Shown piece after piece: positions 12,151 through 20,733 of a DNA stretch of 40,041 bases; position 1 is the first letter of the stretch, and each line of letters opens with the position of its first letter. This DNA comes from an uncultured Marinobacter sp. Its GTDB lineage: Bacteria; Pseudomonadota; Gammaproteobacteria; Pseudomonadales; Oleiphilaceae. The notes under the pieces are model-generated. The model did no database searches. It saw only the letters and a list, made by a program, of their open reading frames with translations, and was not told the DNA's origin. The stretch lies in the NCBI RefSeq assembly GCF_947488835.1, contig NZ_CANLBK010000006.1, forward strand, positions 1 through 40,041, written 5' to 3'. The translations under genes and the position numbers were made by a program.

Positions 12151-12375
12151 TCAGTCTTCTTTCTTTCCGGCGATACGACCACCAAAACGCTTCTGGAACT
12201 TGTCGATACGGCCGCCGGTATCCATAACCTTCTGCTTGCCAGTGTAGAATGGGTGACACTGGGAACAAACATCCAGCTGCAGATCATGACCAATAGTAGA
12301 ACGAGTCTTGATCACATTTCCGCAAGAACATGTTGCGGTGATGTCTTCATACTTGGGGTGAATACCTTCTTTCAT
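12151..12375 (-). CDS. rpmE: 50S ribosomal protein L31, zinc-binding type
   Basis: Large-subunit protein forming an inter-subunit bridge. 74 residues. Four cysteines Cys16-x-Cys18 and Cys37-x2-Cys40 mark the zinc-containing C+ form rather than the YkgM-type zinc-free paralogue. It is monocistronic, with its own terminator and a likely promoter at 12506-12534, and is divergent from priA. The predicted leader is about 124 nt, long enough for autoregulation of the kind known for ribosomal proteins; I see only a small GTGCC/GGCAC hairpin there. Confidence 0.97.
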   Translation of the reverse strand: MKEGIHPKYEDITATCSCGNVIKTRSTIGHDLQLDVCSQCHPFYTGKQKVMDTGGRIDKFQKRFGGRIAGKKED

Positions 12376-12505
12376 GGCGAACCTCTGTGGGTCATGCCGC
12401 TACCTGATCACGGGGCGTTCGTTAAAGCCCAAGTGCCAGGCACCGCATGTTTGAATCAATGGAGAAGACGGGGCACAATCATGCCCTGCCGCAAACAGAC
12501 CGCGA

Positions 12506-12534
12506 ATCTTACTTGCAATTATCCTGGCAGGCAA
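12506..12534 (-). promoter_or_regulatory. Predicted sigma-70 promoter of rpmE
   Basis: Minus strand TTGCCT (12534-12529), 17-nt spacer, TAAGAT (12511-12506). Start point expected near 12499. Confidence 0.6.
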
Positions 12535-12590
12535 GCCTTGCAGGTGCATGAATCCTGCCTCATACGCATAAACCATTAAAGGATTACCCG

Positions 12591-14765
12591 GTGCCATCAA
12601 CAGCCCGTATTGCGCTGAATCGGCCACTAAGAAGGCTCTTTGACTACCTTGTTCCAGAGGGAATGGCTTTGGAGTCGGGCCAACGTGTAAAGATTCCTTT
12701 CGGGCGCCAGCAGGCAATCGGCCTGATTGTGGAAACAGACATTGAACCACCAGAGGGTATCATTCTGAAGCCGGTGCTAAATGCACTGGAAAATTGGCCT
12801 GCCCTGCCCAGCGAAACCTTCCAGTTGCTAAGCTGGGCCAGCGACTACTACCAGCACCCGCTGGGGGAGTGTTTGTTCACTGCTCTCCCACCAGCACTGC
12901 GCCGGGGCCGGCCGGCCATACAAAAAACTGAAGACAGGTGGCAAGCTTGCGGCAGCAGCGCCGTCCTCCCAGCAAAAGCCCACAAACAGAAAGCCCTGCT
13001 GGAGTGGATTGCCCAACACGAGCAGGGCGTTATAAACAACGAGATCATAAAAGCGGGCTTCACTCGACCGCAACTAAAGTCTCTGCTTGAAAAAGAACTG
13101 GTTCGAGTTGCAGCGCCGAAGAGCGCAAGCCCCCAAAGCCAGCAATACAATGAGTCCATTGCAGCCCCAACGCTTTCCCCCGCACAGTTGGTCGCCGCCT
13201 CCCAGCTGCCGCCACCCGATGAAGGCTTCAGCGCCTCCCTTTTATATGGCATCACAGGCAGTGGCAAAACCGAGATTTACCTGCACTACCTGAAACAGAA
13301 TCTTACCGCTGAGGATCAGGCGCTGGTACTGGTTCCGGAAATCAACCTGACCCCCCAAACCGTTGCCCGCTTCAAACGCTATTTTGGCGAGCGCATAACG
13401 GTGTGGCACTCAGCCCTGAACGACACCGAGCGTTTGAATGCCTGGCTCAAAATTCGCAATGGTGAGCCCATCATCCTCATTGGCACCAGATCGGCTGTGC
13501 TACTCCCATTCACCGCGCTGAGAACACTGATTGTTGATGAGGAGCACGACAGCTCATACAAGCAAGGCGAAGGGTTTCGTTATTCCGGCAGGGATGTTGC
13601 TGTGTATCGTGCGCACCTGAATCGCTGCCCGATAATCCTTGGCTCCGCGACACCATCTCTGGAGTCTTATCACAACGCCTTGGCGGGCAAGTACAGACTT
13701 ATAAAACTGGAAGAGCGTGCCGGAGAGGCGCTACCGCCCTCGATTAGCCTCCTGGACATCCGCAGCCGACCCCTGGAAGGCGGCCTCTCCCGCCCGGTCC
13801 TGCAAGCACTTCAGAAAACACTGGAAAGCGGAAACCAGGCACTCGTGTTCGTAAACCGTCGCGGTTTTGCGCCGGTGATGATGTGTTTCGACTGCGGCCA
13901 CATGGTCGAATGCCCACGCTGCGACACGCGCCTCACCTACCATCGCCGTGACCGCGCTATGCGCTGCCACCATTGTGACTTTCAGACAGCAGCAACCGAA
14001 ACCTGCCCAAAATGCAAAAGTGACGCCTTCAAGCCCGTTGGCCAGGGCACAGAACAAACCGAAGACGTTCTCGCGAACAGCTTTCCCACCACACCCATAG
14101 TGCGCGTAGATCGCGACAGCACGCAGCGCAAAGGCAGTATCCAGACGATACTCGAACAGGTGAACACCGGAGAGCCCTGCATCCTTGTTGGGACACAGAT
14201 GCTTGCAAAGGGGCACGATTTCCCCAATGTGACTCTGGTTGTTGTCATCAATGCAGACGGAGGCCTATTCAGCGTCGACTTCAGGGCCCCGGAGCAACTG
14301 ATTCAAACCTTGCTCCAAGTCAGCGGAAGGGCTGGCCGCGGAACGAAAATCGGTAAAGTGATAGTGCAAACTTGCCACAGCGATCACCCGCTACTCAGAA
14401 CGCTCTGCAATGGCCATTATCTCGAAATGGCAGACCAGCTTCTTGAAGAGCGCGAAACCGGCCAGTTCCCACCGTTTCGAGCTATGGCCATCTTCCGAGC
14501 CGAAGCGGACACCATGGAGCAAAGCTTGCAGATCCTCGACAGTATCAAACCGCTCGCAAACAAACCCGGTATCGAAGTTTGGGGCCCCCTGCCCGCTCTG
14601 ATTGCTCGGCGAGCCGACCGACACCGGGCGCAACTTGTGCTCAACACAGACAACCGGCGACGCCTCAATAAACTACTGACAAATGTTTGCCAGACGCTTG
14701 AACAGCAGAGATTTCAAAAGGGCGCGAAATGGATGATTGACGTGGACCCGCAAGAAACGGGCTAA
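12591..14765 (+). CDS. priA: Primosomal replication restart helicase PriA
   Basis: Superfamily 2 3'-5' DNA helicase that recognises stalled forks and starts primosome assembly. 724 residues, full length for the family; the GTG start has AAGGA 7 nt upstream. The N-terminal DNA-binding domain (about 1-100) is followed by Walker A GITGSGKTE (219-227), DEEH (Asp316), the paired zinc-binding cysteines CxxC repeated between about 432 and 475 (CFDCG, CPRC, CHHC, CPKC), and the C-terminal helicase motifs GTQMLAKGHDFPN and QVSGRAGRG. Divergent from rpmE as in Pseudomonas. Confidence 0.97.
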   Translation: MPSTARIALNRPLRRLFDYLVPEGMALESGQRVKIPFGRQQAIGLIVETDIEPPEGIILKPVLNALENWPALPSETFQLLSWASDYYQHPLGECLFTALPPALRRGRPAIQKTEDRWQACGSSAVLPAKAHKQKALLEWIAQHEQGVINNEIIKAGFTRPQLKSLLEKELVRVAAPKSASPQSQQYNESIAAPTLSPAQLVAASQLPPPDEGFSASLLYGITGSGKTEIYLHYLKQNLTAEDQALVLVPEINLTPQTVARFKRYFGERITVWHSALNDTERLNAWLKIRNGEPIILIGTRSAVLLPFTALRTLIVDEEHDSSYKQGEGFRYSGRDVAVYRAHLNRCPIILGSATPSLESYHNALAGKYRLIKLEERAGEALPPSISLLDIRSRPLEGGLSRPVLQALQKTLESGNQALVFVNRRGFAPVMMCFDCGHMVECPRCDTRLTYHRRDRAMRCHHCDFQTAATETCPKCKSDAFKPVGQGTEQTEDVLANSFPTTPIVRVDRDSTQRKGSIQTILEQVNTGEPCILVGTQMLAKGHDFPNVTLVVVINADGGLFSVDFRAPEQLIQTLLQVSGRAGRGTKIGKVIVQTCHSDHPLLRTLCNGHYLEMADQLLEERETGQFPPFRAMAIFRAEADTMEQSLQILDSIKPLANKPGIEVWGPLPALIARRADRHRAQLVLNTDNRRRLNKLLTNVCQTLEQQRFQKGAKWMIDVDPQETG

Positions 14766-14779
14766 TCACCACAGGGCTT

Positions 14780-14808
14780 TTGCTTGCGGCCGGACTTTCC
14801 GCGATAAT
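14780..14808 (+). promoter_or_regulatory. Predicted sigma-70 promoter of argS
   Basis: TTGCTT (14780-14785), 17-nt spacer, GATAAT (14803-14808), in the 113-nt gap between priA and argS. Start point expected near 14815. Confidence 0.65.
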
Positions 14809-14878
14809 GTCCCTCTTCAATTATCACTGGGCGCTCTGCCCCAACCCAACTTTCCAGTAAACTGAGCTATCTCACAGC

Positions 14879-16564
14879 ATGAAAGAGACCGTTTCTGATC
14901 TGCTCCAGTCCGCACTGGCCGCTCTTCAATCTGAAGGCACGCTGCCAACCGACCAAGCCTATACACCACAAGTGGGCAACACCAAGGATAAATCCCACGG
15001 TGACTACGCCTGCAACATCGCATTGGTTGCGGCCAAAACAGCAGGCTGCGCACCACGCAAGCTGGCCGAAATGCTGATTGAGAAGCTGCCCGAAAGCAGC
15101 GCAGTGGCGAAGGTGGAAATTGCAGGCCCAGGGTTTATTAACTTTTTCATGAGCACCGCCAGTGCATTTGAAATCGTAAATACCATTCTGGATGAGGCTG
15201 AGCAGTTTGGTCGCAACGCCAGCGGTAAAGGCGAAAAAGTTCAGGTGGAATTTGTATCTGCCAACCCTACAGGTCCACTCCACGTAGGCCACGGCCGGGG
15301 CGCAGCCATTGGCGATTGCCTTTGCCGCCTGCTGGAAGCCAACGGTTATGACGTTACTCGCGAGTTTTATTACAACGATGCCGGCGCCCAGATCAGCAAT
15401 CTTGGCTTGTCAGTACAGGCTCGCGTTAAGGGGCTGACACCCGAGGACGAGAGCTGGCCTGAAGACGGCTATCGTGGCGACTATATCTCCGATGTTGCAA
15501 AAGCCTATCTGGCCGGTGATACGGTTACGGCTGACGATCGTGAAGTAACTGCCAGTGCTGATCCTGATAACCAGGATGCCATTCAGGAATTTGCAGTGGC
15601 GTACCTGCGCCGAGAGCAGGATCTCGACCTCAAAGCCTTTGGTGTCGAGTTTGATGTGTATTTTCTGGAATCATCCCTGTACGAAGACGGCAAAGTAGAA
15701 GCTACCGTTAAACGCCTACAGGAAAACGGCTACACCTATGAAGACGGCGGCGCATTGTGGCTCAAAACCACAGAGTTCGGTGACGACAAAGACCGGGTGA
15801 TGCGCAAGAAAGACGGCGGCTACACCTATTTCCTGCCGGATGTGGCTTACCACCTGGACAAATGGCAGCGCGGCTATACCACGGTCATCAATGAGCAAGG
15901 GGCCGACCACCACTCCACGGTAACCCGCGTTCGCGCAGGCCTGCAGGCATTGAACGCAGGCATCCCAAAAGGCTGGCCGGATTATGTTCTGCACCAGATG
16001 GTAATGGTCACCCGCTCCGGACAGGAAGTAAAAATATCCAAGCGTGCCGGCAGCTACGTCACTATTCGCGATCTGATTGACGAAGTAGGCCGGGACGCCA
16101 CCCGCTTTTTCCTTGCAGCGCGGCGCGTTGACTCCCAGTTGACCTTCGATATTGACCTGGCCCGCTCCCAGACCAATGAAAACCCGGTGTACTACATTCA
16201 GTATGCCCACGCACGCATATGCAGCGTGTTGCGAAAACTGGCCGCTGAAGGCGTTACGCGCGGGCTCAATGAGTGCGTGGGCGATTTGACTTTGCTGGTT
16301 CTGGATGAGGAAAAAGAACTGGCAAACCAGCTGGCGAAATATCCGGAGCTGATTGCCAACTCTGCCTTACAGCGTGAACCGCACACCCTCACGCACTATC
16401 TGAGGGAGCTGGCCGGCCAGTTCCACACGTATTACAACGCCCACAAGGTGCTGATAGAAGACACAGCACTGCGAGATGCCCGCATCAGCCTCTACCTGGC
16501 CGTACGCCAGGTAATTGCCAATGGGCTGGACCTGCTGGGCGTCAGCGCACCGGAAGAGATGTAA
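14879..16564 (+). CDS. argS: Arginyl-tRNA synthetase
   Basis: Class I aminoacyl-tRNA synthetase charging tRNA-Arg. 561 residues. An N-terminal Add-1 domain (about 1-85) is followed by the HIGH-type motif HVGHGRG near 135, the catalytic Rossmann fold, the KMSKS-equivalent KISKRAG near 385, and a helical DALR anticodon-binding domain at the C-terminus (about 445-561). The Shine-Dalgarno is weak. The SPOR gene starts 9 nt after its stop, so the two are probably cotranscribed. Confidence 0.97.
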   Translation: MKETVSDLLQSALAALQSEGTLPTDQAYTPQVGNTKDKSHGDYACNIALVAAKTAGCAPRKLAEMLIEKLPESSAVAKVEIAGPGFINFFMSTASAFEIVNTILDEAEQFGRNASGKGEKVQVEFVSANPTGPLHVGHGRGAAIGDCLCRLLEANGYDVTREFYYNDAGAQISNLGLSVQARVKGLTPEDESWPEDGYRGDYISDVAKAYLAGDTVTADDREVTASADPDNQDAIQEFAVAYLRREQDLDLKAFGVEFDVYFLESSLYEDGKVEATVKRLQENGYTYEDGGALWLKTTEFGDDKDRVMRKKDGGYTYFLPDVAYHLDKWQRGYTTVINEQGADHHSTVTRVRAGLQALNAGIPKGWPDYVLHQMVMVTRSGQEVKISKRAGSYVTIRDLIDEVGRDATRFFLAARRVDSQLTFDIDLARSQTNENPVYYIQYAHARICSVLRKLAAEGVTRGLNECVGDLTLLVLDEEKELANQLAKYPELIANSALQREPHTLTHYLRELAGQFHTYYNAHKVLIEDTALRDARISLYLAVRQVIANGLDLLGVSAPEEM

Positions 16565-16573
16565 GTAACAACA

Positions 16574-17206
16574 ATGTCCCGAGACTATGCTCGTAAAAAT
16601 CGCTCAGGTGCTTCTGCAGCCCCCAACAGGAAAAAGCCTGCCAAGCCTGCTAGCGCCCAGAAAAGGCGCGCAAAGCCAGCTGCGCCTGCGCGCTCTCAGC
16701 GAGGAGGTTTATCCTTGAAGTGGATTTTTTCACTGGCAACGGTTGGTGGCTTTATCGGGTTTATTGTTTATCTGAATTCTGTGCCACCAAGCAGCGGGCC
16801 GCAACAACCGCCCACTGCCAAAGAGTCAGCACAAACTCCGGCAACGAAAACCGCCAAACAGGAAGAGAAAAAGCCCGGTTTTCGGTTTTATGAAATGCTG
16901 CCGGAATCGGAGGTTATTCCGCCAAAAGTGGAGGAGTACACTCCGGGCCCAACCAAGCAGGACTTCGACTACCTGGTGCAGTCTGGCTCTTTCCGCAGTA
17001 AGGAAGATGCCGAGCGTCAGCGCGCGCAAATTGCCTTCCAGGGGCTCAGAGCCGGCGTGCAGCGCATAGAACTCGACAGCGGTTCCGTCTGGTATCGAGT
17101 CAATGTTGGGCCCTTTAGCTCCCGCAGTCAGATGAGTTCAGCCATCGACAAGCTTGTTTCGATTAACATTCAGCCGCTTATTCGTAAGGTCCCCAAGCAG
17201 GGATAG
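16574..17206 (+). CDS. SPOR-domain, FtsN-like membrane protein
   Basis: 210 residues. A very basic, Ala/Pro/Lys-rich cytoplasmic tail (1-49) leads to one membrane helix (about 50-67), a Pro/Thr/Lys-rich periplasmic linker (68-130) and a C-terminal SPOR domain (about 131-207: YLVQSGSFRSKEDAE ... WYRVNVGPF). SPOR domains bind denuded septal peptidoglycan, so a role in cell division is likely. Bitopic topology and position between argS and hslV match the FtsN-like gene of Pseudomonas, but a strict FtsN assignment cannot be made from sequence this divergent. A hairpin repeat begins 20 nt after its stop. Confidence 0.88.
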   Translation: MSRDYARKNRSGASAAPNRKKPAKPASAQKRRAKPAAPARSQRGGLSLKWIFSLATVGGFIGFIVYLNSVPPSSGPQQPPTAKESAQTPATKTAKQEEKKPGFRFYEMLPESEVIPPKVEEYTPGPTKQDFDYLVQSGSFRSKEDAERQRAQIAFQGLRAGVQRIELDSGSVWYRVNVGPFSSRSQMSSAIDKLVSINIQPLIRKVPKQG

Positions 17207-17225
17207 ACCTTCCAGAGAGTTGCGG

Positions 17226-17334
17226 GAGGCTGTGACGCGGGGCTTTTCAAAACCGTGCGGAGCCATGGATGGCGGAGCCGAGCGTACAGGGACGTATTCA
17301 CAGCGTGTTTTGAAAAGCCCCGCGCCACAGCCTC
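17226..17334 (+). repeat. Variable-stem / conserved-loop hairpin element, copy 1
   Basis: Arms 17226-17253 and 17307-17334 pair over 28 positions with a single mismatch; the 53-nt loop is 17254-17306. In sense orientation the loop holds GTGCGGAGCCATGGATGG near its 5' side and AGCGT at its 3' side. The loop is nearly identical to copy 2, but the stem middle (CTTTT before CAAAAC) differs. It lies 20 nt after the SPOR gene stop and just before the hslV promoter. Confidence 0.93.
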
Positions 17335-17347
17335 TTCTCCCAAACCT

Positions 17348-17375
17348 CTTGAATTCTCTTTTACCGCCTCCATAA
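17348..17375 (+). promoter_or_regulatory. Predicted heat-shock (sigma-32) promoter of hslVU
   Basis: CTTGAA (17348-17353), 14-nt spacer, CTCCATAA (17368-17375), close to the E. coli sigma-32 consensus CTTGAA and CCCCATnT with 13-17 nt spacing. hslVU is a classical sigma-32 operon. Start point expected near 17382, about 34 nt before the hslV ATG. Confidence 0.65.
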
Positions 17376-17415
17376 CTGCCCAATACCGATTTTTAATCAG
17401 GCAATTGGAGCCCGA

Positions 17416-17985
17416 ATGACTACCATACTTTCCGTCAGACGCGATGACGAAGTTGCCATGGGTGGCGACGGCCAGGTTTCTCTGGGAAATACCATGATGA
17501 AGGGTAACGCCCGCAAGGTACGCCGCCTCTATAACGGGCAGGTTATCGCGGGTTTTGCAGGTGGCACTGCTGATGCTTTTACTCTGTTTGAGCGCTTTGA
17601 GGCGCAGCTTGAAAAGCATAACGGCAATCTCACAAGAGCCGCGGTTGAACTTGCCAAAGACTGGCGGTCAGACAGGGCCTTACGCAAGCTGGAAGCGCTT
17701 TTGGCTGTGGCGGATAAAACAGCTTCCCTGATCATCACCGGTAACGGTGACGTAATAGAGCCAGAGCACGGGTTGATTGCTATCGGCTCCGGCGGGCCGT
17801 TCGCTCAAGCCTCCGCACGGGCTCTGCTTGAAAACACCGAGCTTTCTGCCCACGAGATTGTAGAGAAAGGCCTGGAGATAGCCGCAGATATCTGCATCTA
17901 TACCAACCACAATCGCACTATTGAATTGCTCTCCAAAGACGCAGCTACCAAACCAGAACCCTCCAAAACGACTGATCCGGAGTAA
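17416..17985 (+). CDS. hslV: ATP-dependent protease proteolytic subunit HslV (ClpQ)
   Basis: Threonine peptidase of the HslUV heat-shock protease, cytoplasmic dodecamer. The start reads MTTILSVRR; Thr2 becomes the N-terminal nucleophile after Met removal. [11 protein letters not shown], the central [17 protein letters not shown] and [16 protein letters not shown] are family hallmarks. At 189 residues it is about 10-15 longer than usual because of a hydrophilic tail ([16 protein letters not shown]) past the conserved end. A GGAG site precedes the ATG. hslU begins 2 nt after its stop. Confidence 0.97.
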   Translation: MTTILSVRRDDEVAMGGDGQVSLGNTMMKGNARKVRRLYNGQVIAGFAGGTADAFTLFERFEAQLEKHNGNLTRAAVELAKDWRSDRALRKLEALLAVADKTASLIITGNGDVIEPEHGLIAIGSGGPFAQASARALLENTELSAHEIVEKGLEIAADICIYTNHNRTIELLSKDAATKPEPSKTTDPE

Positions 17986-17987
17986 CC

Positions 17988-19319
17988 ATGTCTGCAATGA
18001 CTCCCCGTGAAATTGTTCACGAGCTCAATAAACACATCGTGGGTCAGCAAGAGGCCAAGCGAGCAGTAGCGATCGCCCTGAGAAACCGCTGGCGCCGGAT
18101 GCAGCTGGACAGCACGCTTCGGGATGAGGTCACGCCCAAGAACATCCTCATGATTGGCCCCACCGGCGTGGGCAAAACTGAGATTGCCCGCCGCCTGGCC
18201 AAATTGGCAGATGCACCTTTCCTGAAAGTTGAAGCCACCAAATTTACCGAGGTTGGCTACGTTGGGCGTGATGTCGAATCCATTATCCGCGATCTGGCGG
18301 ATATGGCTGTAAAAATGCTGCGGGTTCAGGAAATGAAGCGTCACGAAGAGCAGGCTTTGGACGCAGCTGAAGACAGAATTCTGGACGCCCTGCTCCCACC
18401 GCCAAAAAGCTTTAGCGAAGACAGCCAAAAGACCTCCGAAGATTCCTCCACACGCCAGATGTTCCGGAAAAAGCTGAGGGAAGGCGAACTCGACGATAAA
18501 GAAATCGAGATCAATCTTCGTAATTCAAGCGCCGGCGTAGAGATCATGGCGCCTCCCGGAATGGAAGAGATGACCAACCAACTGCAGAGCATGTTTTCCA
18601 ACATGGCTGCTGATAAATCCAAACCCCGGAAAATGAAGGTGGCAGATGCCCTGAAACGGGTGAAGGAAGAGGAAGCCGGCAAGCTGGTCAATGAGGAGTC
18701 GATCAAACAGAAAGCCATTATCGCCGTTGAGCAGAACGGCATTGTGTTTCTCGATGAAATTGACAAGGTGGCCAAGCGGGCGGAGAACAGCTCGTCGGAT
18801 GTATCTCGGGAAGGCGTTCAGAGGGATCTCTTGCCGCTGATTGAGGGCAGTACCGTGAGCACAAAATACGGTTCAGTTCGCACAGATCATATTCTGTTTA
18901 TCGCTTCCGGCGCCTTTCACCTGTCCAAGCCGTCAGACCTGATTCCGGAATTACAGGGCCGCCTGCCCATACGTGTGGAGCTGCAAGCTCTAACCCCGGA
19001 CGATTTCAAGCGCATTCTTACAGAGCCGGATGCCTCTCTGGTTCAGCAGTATGAAGCCCTGATGAATACCGAGGGCGTCAAGCTGACGTTCAGTGAAGAC
19101 GCAATTGCGCGCATTGCTGAAATTGCCTGGAAGGTGAACGAGACAACCGAGAACATCGGTGCCAGGCGTTTGCACACGGTTTTGGAAAGGCTACTGGAAA
19201 GCCTGTCGTTTGATGCTGGTGATGGGGTAACCGAAGCGTTTGAAGTAACTGCAGATTACGTTAATGAGAAGCTTGGAGAACTGTCGGAAGACGAAGATCT
19301 GAGTCGTTATATTCTCTGA
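17988..19319 (+). CDS. hslU: ATP-dependent protease ATPase subunit HslU (ClpY)
   Basis: AAA+ unfoldase that feeds HslV. 443 residues, the normal size. Walker [10 protein letters not shown] at about 57-65, [13 protein letters not shown] pore-loop region near 87-99, a coiled I-domain (about 110-240), Walker B FLDEID near 252-257, and the conserved C-terminal tail ending in SRYIL, which docks into HslV. It is cotranscribed with hslV (2-nt gap, CGGAG upstream of ATG). Confidence 0.98.
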   Translation: MSAMTPREIVHELNKHIVGQQEAKRAVAIALRNRWRRMQLDSTLRDEVTPKNILMIGPTGVGKTEIARRLAKLADAPFLKVEATKFTEVGYVGRDVESIIRDLADMAVKMLRVQEMKRHEEQALDAAEDRILDALLPPPKSFSEDSQKTSEDSSTRQMFRKKLREGELDDKEIEINLRNSSAGVEIMAPPGMEEMTNQLQSMFSNMAADKSKPRKMKVADALKRVKEEEAGKLVNEESIKQKAIIAVEQNGIVFLDEIDKVAKRAENSSSDVSREGVQRDLLPLIEGSTVSTKYGSVRTDHILFIASGAFHLSKPSDLIPELQGRLPIRVELQALTPDDFKRILTEPDASLVQQYEALMNTEGVKLTFSEDAIARIAEIAWKVNETTENIGARRLHTVLERLLESLSFDAGDGVTEAFEVTADYVNEKLGELSEDEDLSRYIL

Positions 19320-19334
19320 TTTGAAATAATCATT

Positions 19335-19363
19335 GAGCCAGGCGTGCTCTGCGCGCCTGGCTC
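19335..19363. terminator. Terminator-like hairpin between hslU and the patatin gene
   Basis: Perfect 10-bp stem GAGCCAGGCG / CGCCTGGCTC with a 9-nt loop, between convergent genes. There is no T-run on the plus strand and only a loosely AT-rich tail on the minus strand. Confidence 0.65.
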
Positions 19364-19369
19364 GCACCC

Positions 19370-20614
19370 CTACTCTGCTTTTGAAAACAGGTGGGTTACT
19401 GTTCCCAGTCCTGCCGCCAGCTTGCTCTTTCCCGCTGCCTTCTTCTTTCTGCTCTTGGCCACATAAAGCGGCAGCATTTCGCCATAGAGGCTGGTACTAA
19501 TGGTGCGCTGCTCATCTTCCAGACGATCCCGGCGCAGCTTGATACCGTATTTTGCCAACTTCGGCTCCAACTCATCAGCGCGATTTCGCAAATCCTGACG
19601 GGTCATCTGATAAGCGTGTTCACACACCATTCGACGCGACTGAAAGCTGAACACGTCAGAGAAAAACAACTTGGCGTCATCCCGAGTCGGCTCAAACAGC
19701 AGGATATCCTTATCTGGATAGTCCGTCGCATAGTGAGCAATGCCTGACTGCATGCGGGAATACACCATGGTCCGGAACATCTGTGACAACAGGTTTGGCA
19801 TCCCCGAACGAGTCAATTCTCCGGGCGCCATAGTGCCCGCCCGTACCGCCGCACTGGCATCAATGGGCACCAGGGGGTTCACTGCAAAAACCAGATCTGC
19901 ACCATCTTCAAACGCGACCGATGCGTGCAAGCCTTTGCGCAGTGTTCCATCCACGTAGTACCGACCATCAATATCGACCGGCACATACAGCCCCGGAGAT
20001 GCCATGCTCGCCTGAATAGCTCTGGAGATGGGCACATGGTCAAACCCGGGAGCGCCAAAGCACACGGCGTCGCTGCTTTCCACGTCTGCCGCAACAATGT
20101 AAAGGCTACGCTTTAGCTGCCGAAAGTCGTTCGAACGGCCCAACATGGAAAACGCACGCATCAGATAATCATGGAGGCCTTCGTTATCGAAAAGCCCGGC
20201 AGGAGCCGCCTGAGACAGTATGGTGAGGGCTTCGAGCAAACTCTGATCGTAGGGGTTGGCAATAAAACGGCGCACGGCTGTGGTGACCAGTCCGGGCACA
20301 GCCAGCACCCGCCCCGCCATTTCCTTCAGTGCTGGCCTGAAGAACACATCGGGGTGAAAAGGGTGAACTTCAGCTTCATTGCGCACAAAAATTCGACACA
20401 ATTGTGCCGTGGTCATCTGGTTCGCCAGATTGGCAGCTACGAATGAGCCCGAGTTAACACCGACATACACATCAAGGTTATTGAAGTCCAACCCATCCAA
20501 GGCCTCATCCAGCGCCCGGAGCGCGCCAATCTCGTATATGCCGCCTAAAGGACCACCCCCGCCCAGTGCGAGCCCGATGCGTGGTGCTGGTTTCAGTTCG
20601 GTTGGCTTCTTCAT
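19370..20614 (-). CDS. Patatin-like phospholipase family protein with atypical nucleophile motif
   Basis: 414 residues from MKKPTELKPAP. This start is chosen over a longer one because AAGGAAAGG lies just upstream. The glycine-rich oxyanion loop GGGGPLGG is at 18-25, and the catalytic-dyad Asp motif YVDGTL is near residue 222. The expected GxSxG nucleophile elbow reads G52-V-N-S-G56: Asn54 occupies the usual serine position and Ser55 is next to it. Patatin proteins are serine acyl hydrolases; this one may be inactive, use the shifted Ser55, or belong to a subfamily with this variant. There is no signal peptide, so it is likely cytoplasmic. It sits between hslVU and ptsP on the opposite strand to hslU. 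Confidence 0.85.
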   Translation of the reverse strand: MKKPTELKPAPRIGLALGGGGPLGGIYEIGALRALDEALDGLDFNNLDVYVGVNSGSFVAANLANQMTTAQLCRIFVRNEAEVHPFHPDVFFRPALKEMAGRVLAVPGLVTTAVRRFIANPYDQSLLEALTILSQAAPAGLFDNEGLHDYLMRAFSMLGRSNDFRQLKRSLYIVAADVESSDAVCFGAPGFDHVPISRAIQASMASPGLYVPVDIDGRYYVDGTLRKGLHASVAFEDGADLVFAVNPLVPIDASAAVRAGTMAPGELTRSGMPNLLSQMFRTMVYSRMQSGIAHYATDYPDKDILLFEPTRDDAKLFFSDVFSFQSRRMVCEHAYQMTRQDLRNRADELEPKLAKYGIKLRRDRLEDEQRTISTSLYGEMLPLYVAKSRKKKAAGKSKLAAGLGTVTHLFSKAE

Positions 20615-20733
20615 GGCCTTTCCTTCTCTGGATGAATAGCCAGATTTGCATTCTGGCCTGCCTGATCTACAAGGTAACAACCCGATTTAGAGCACGCACC
20701 CTATATTTGAGCGACTGCCCGATATGACAAACT

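Noticed and set aside
17154..17375. Short reading frames running through the hairpin repeats, with similar peptides at 25669-25884 and 31859-32116
   Set aside because: The peptide similarity only reflects the shared DNA loop, which is read in different frames and strands and without consistent starts; no coding signal.
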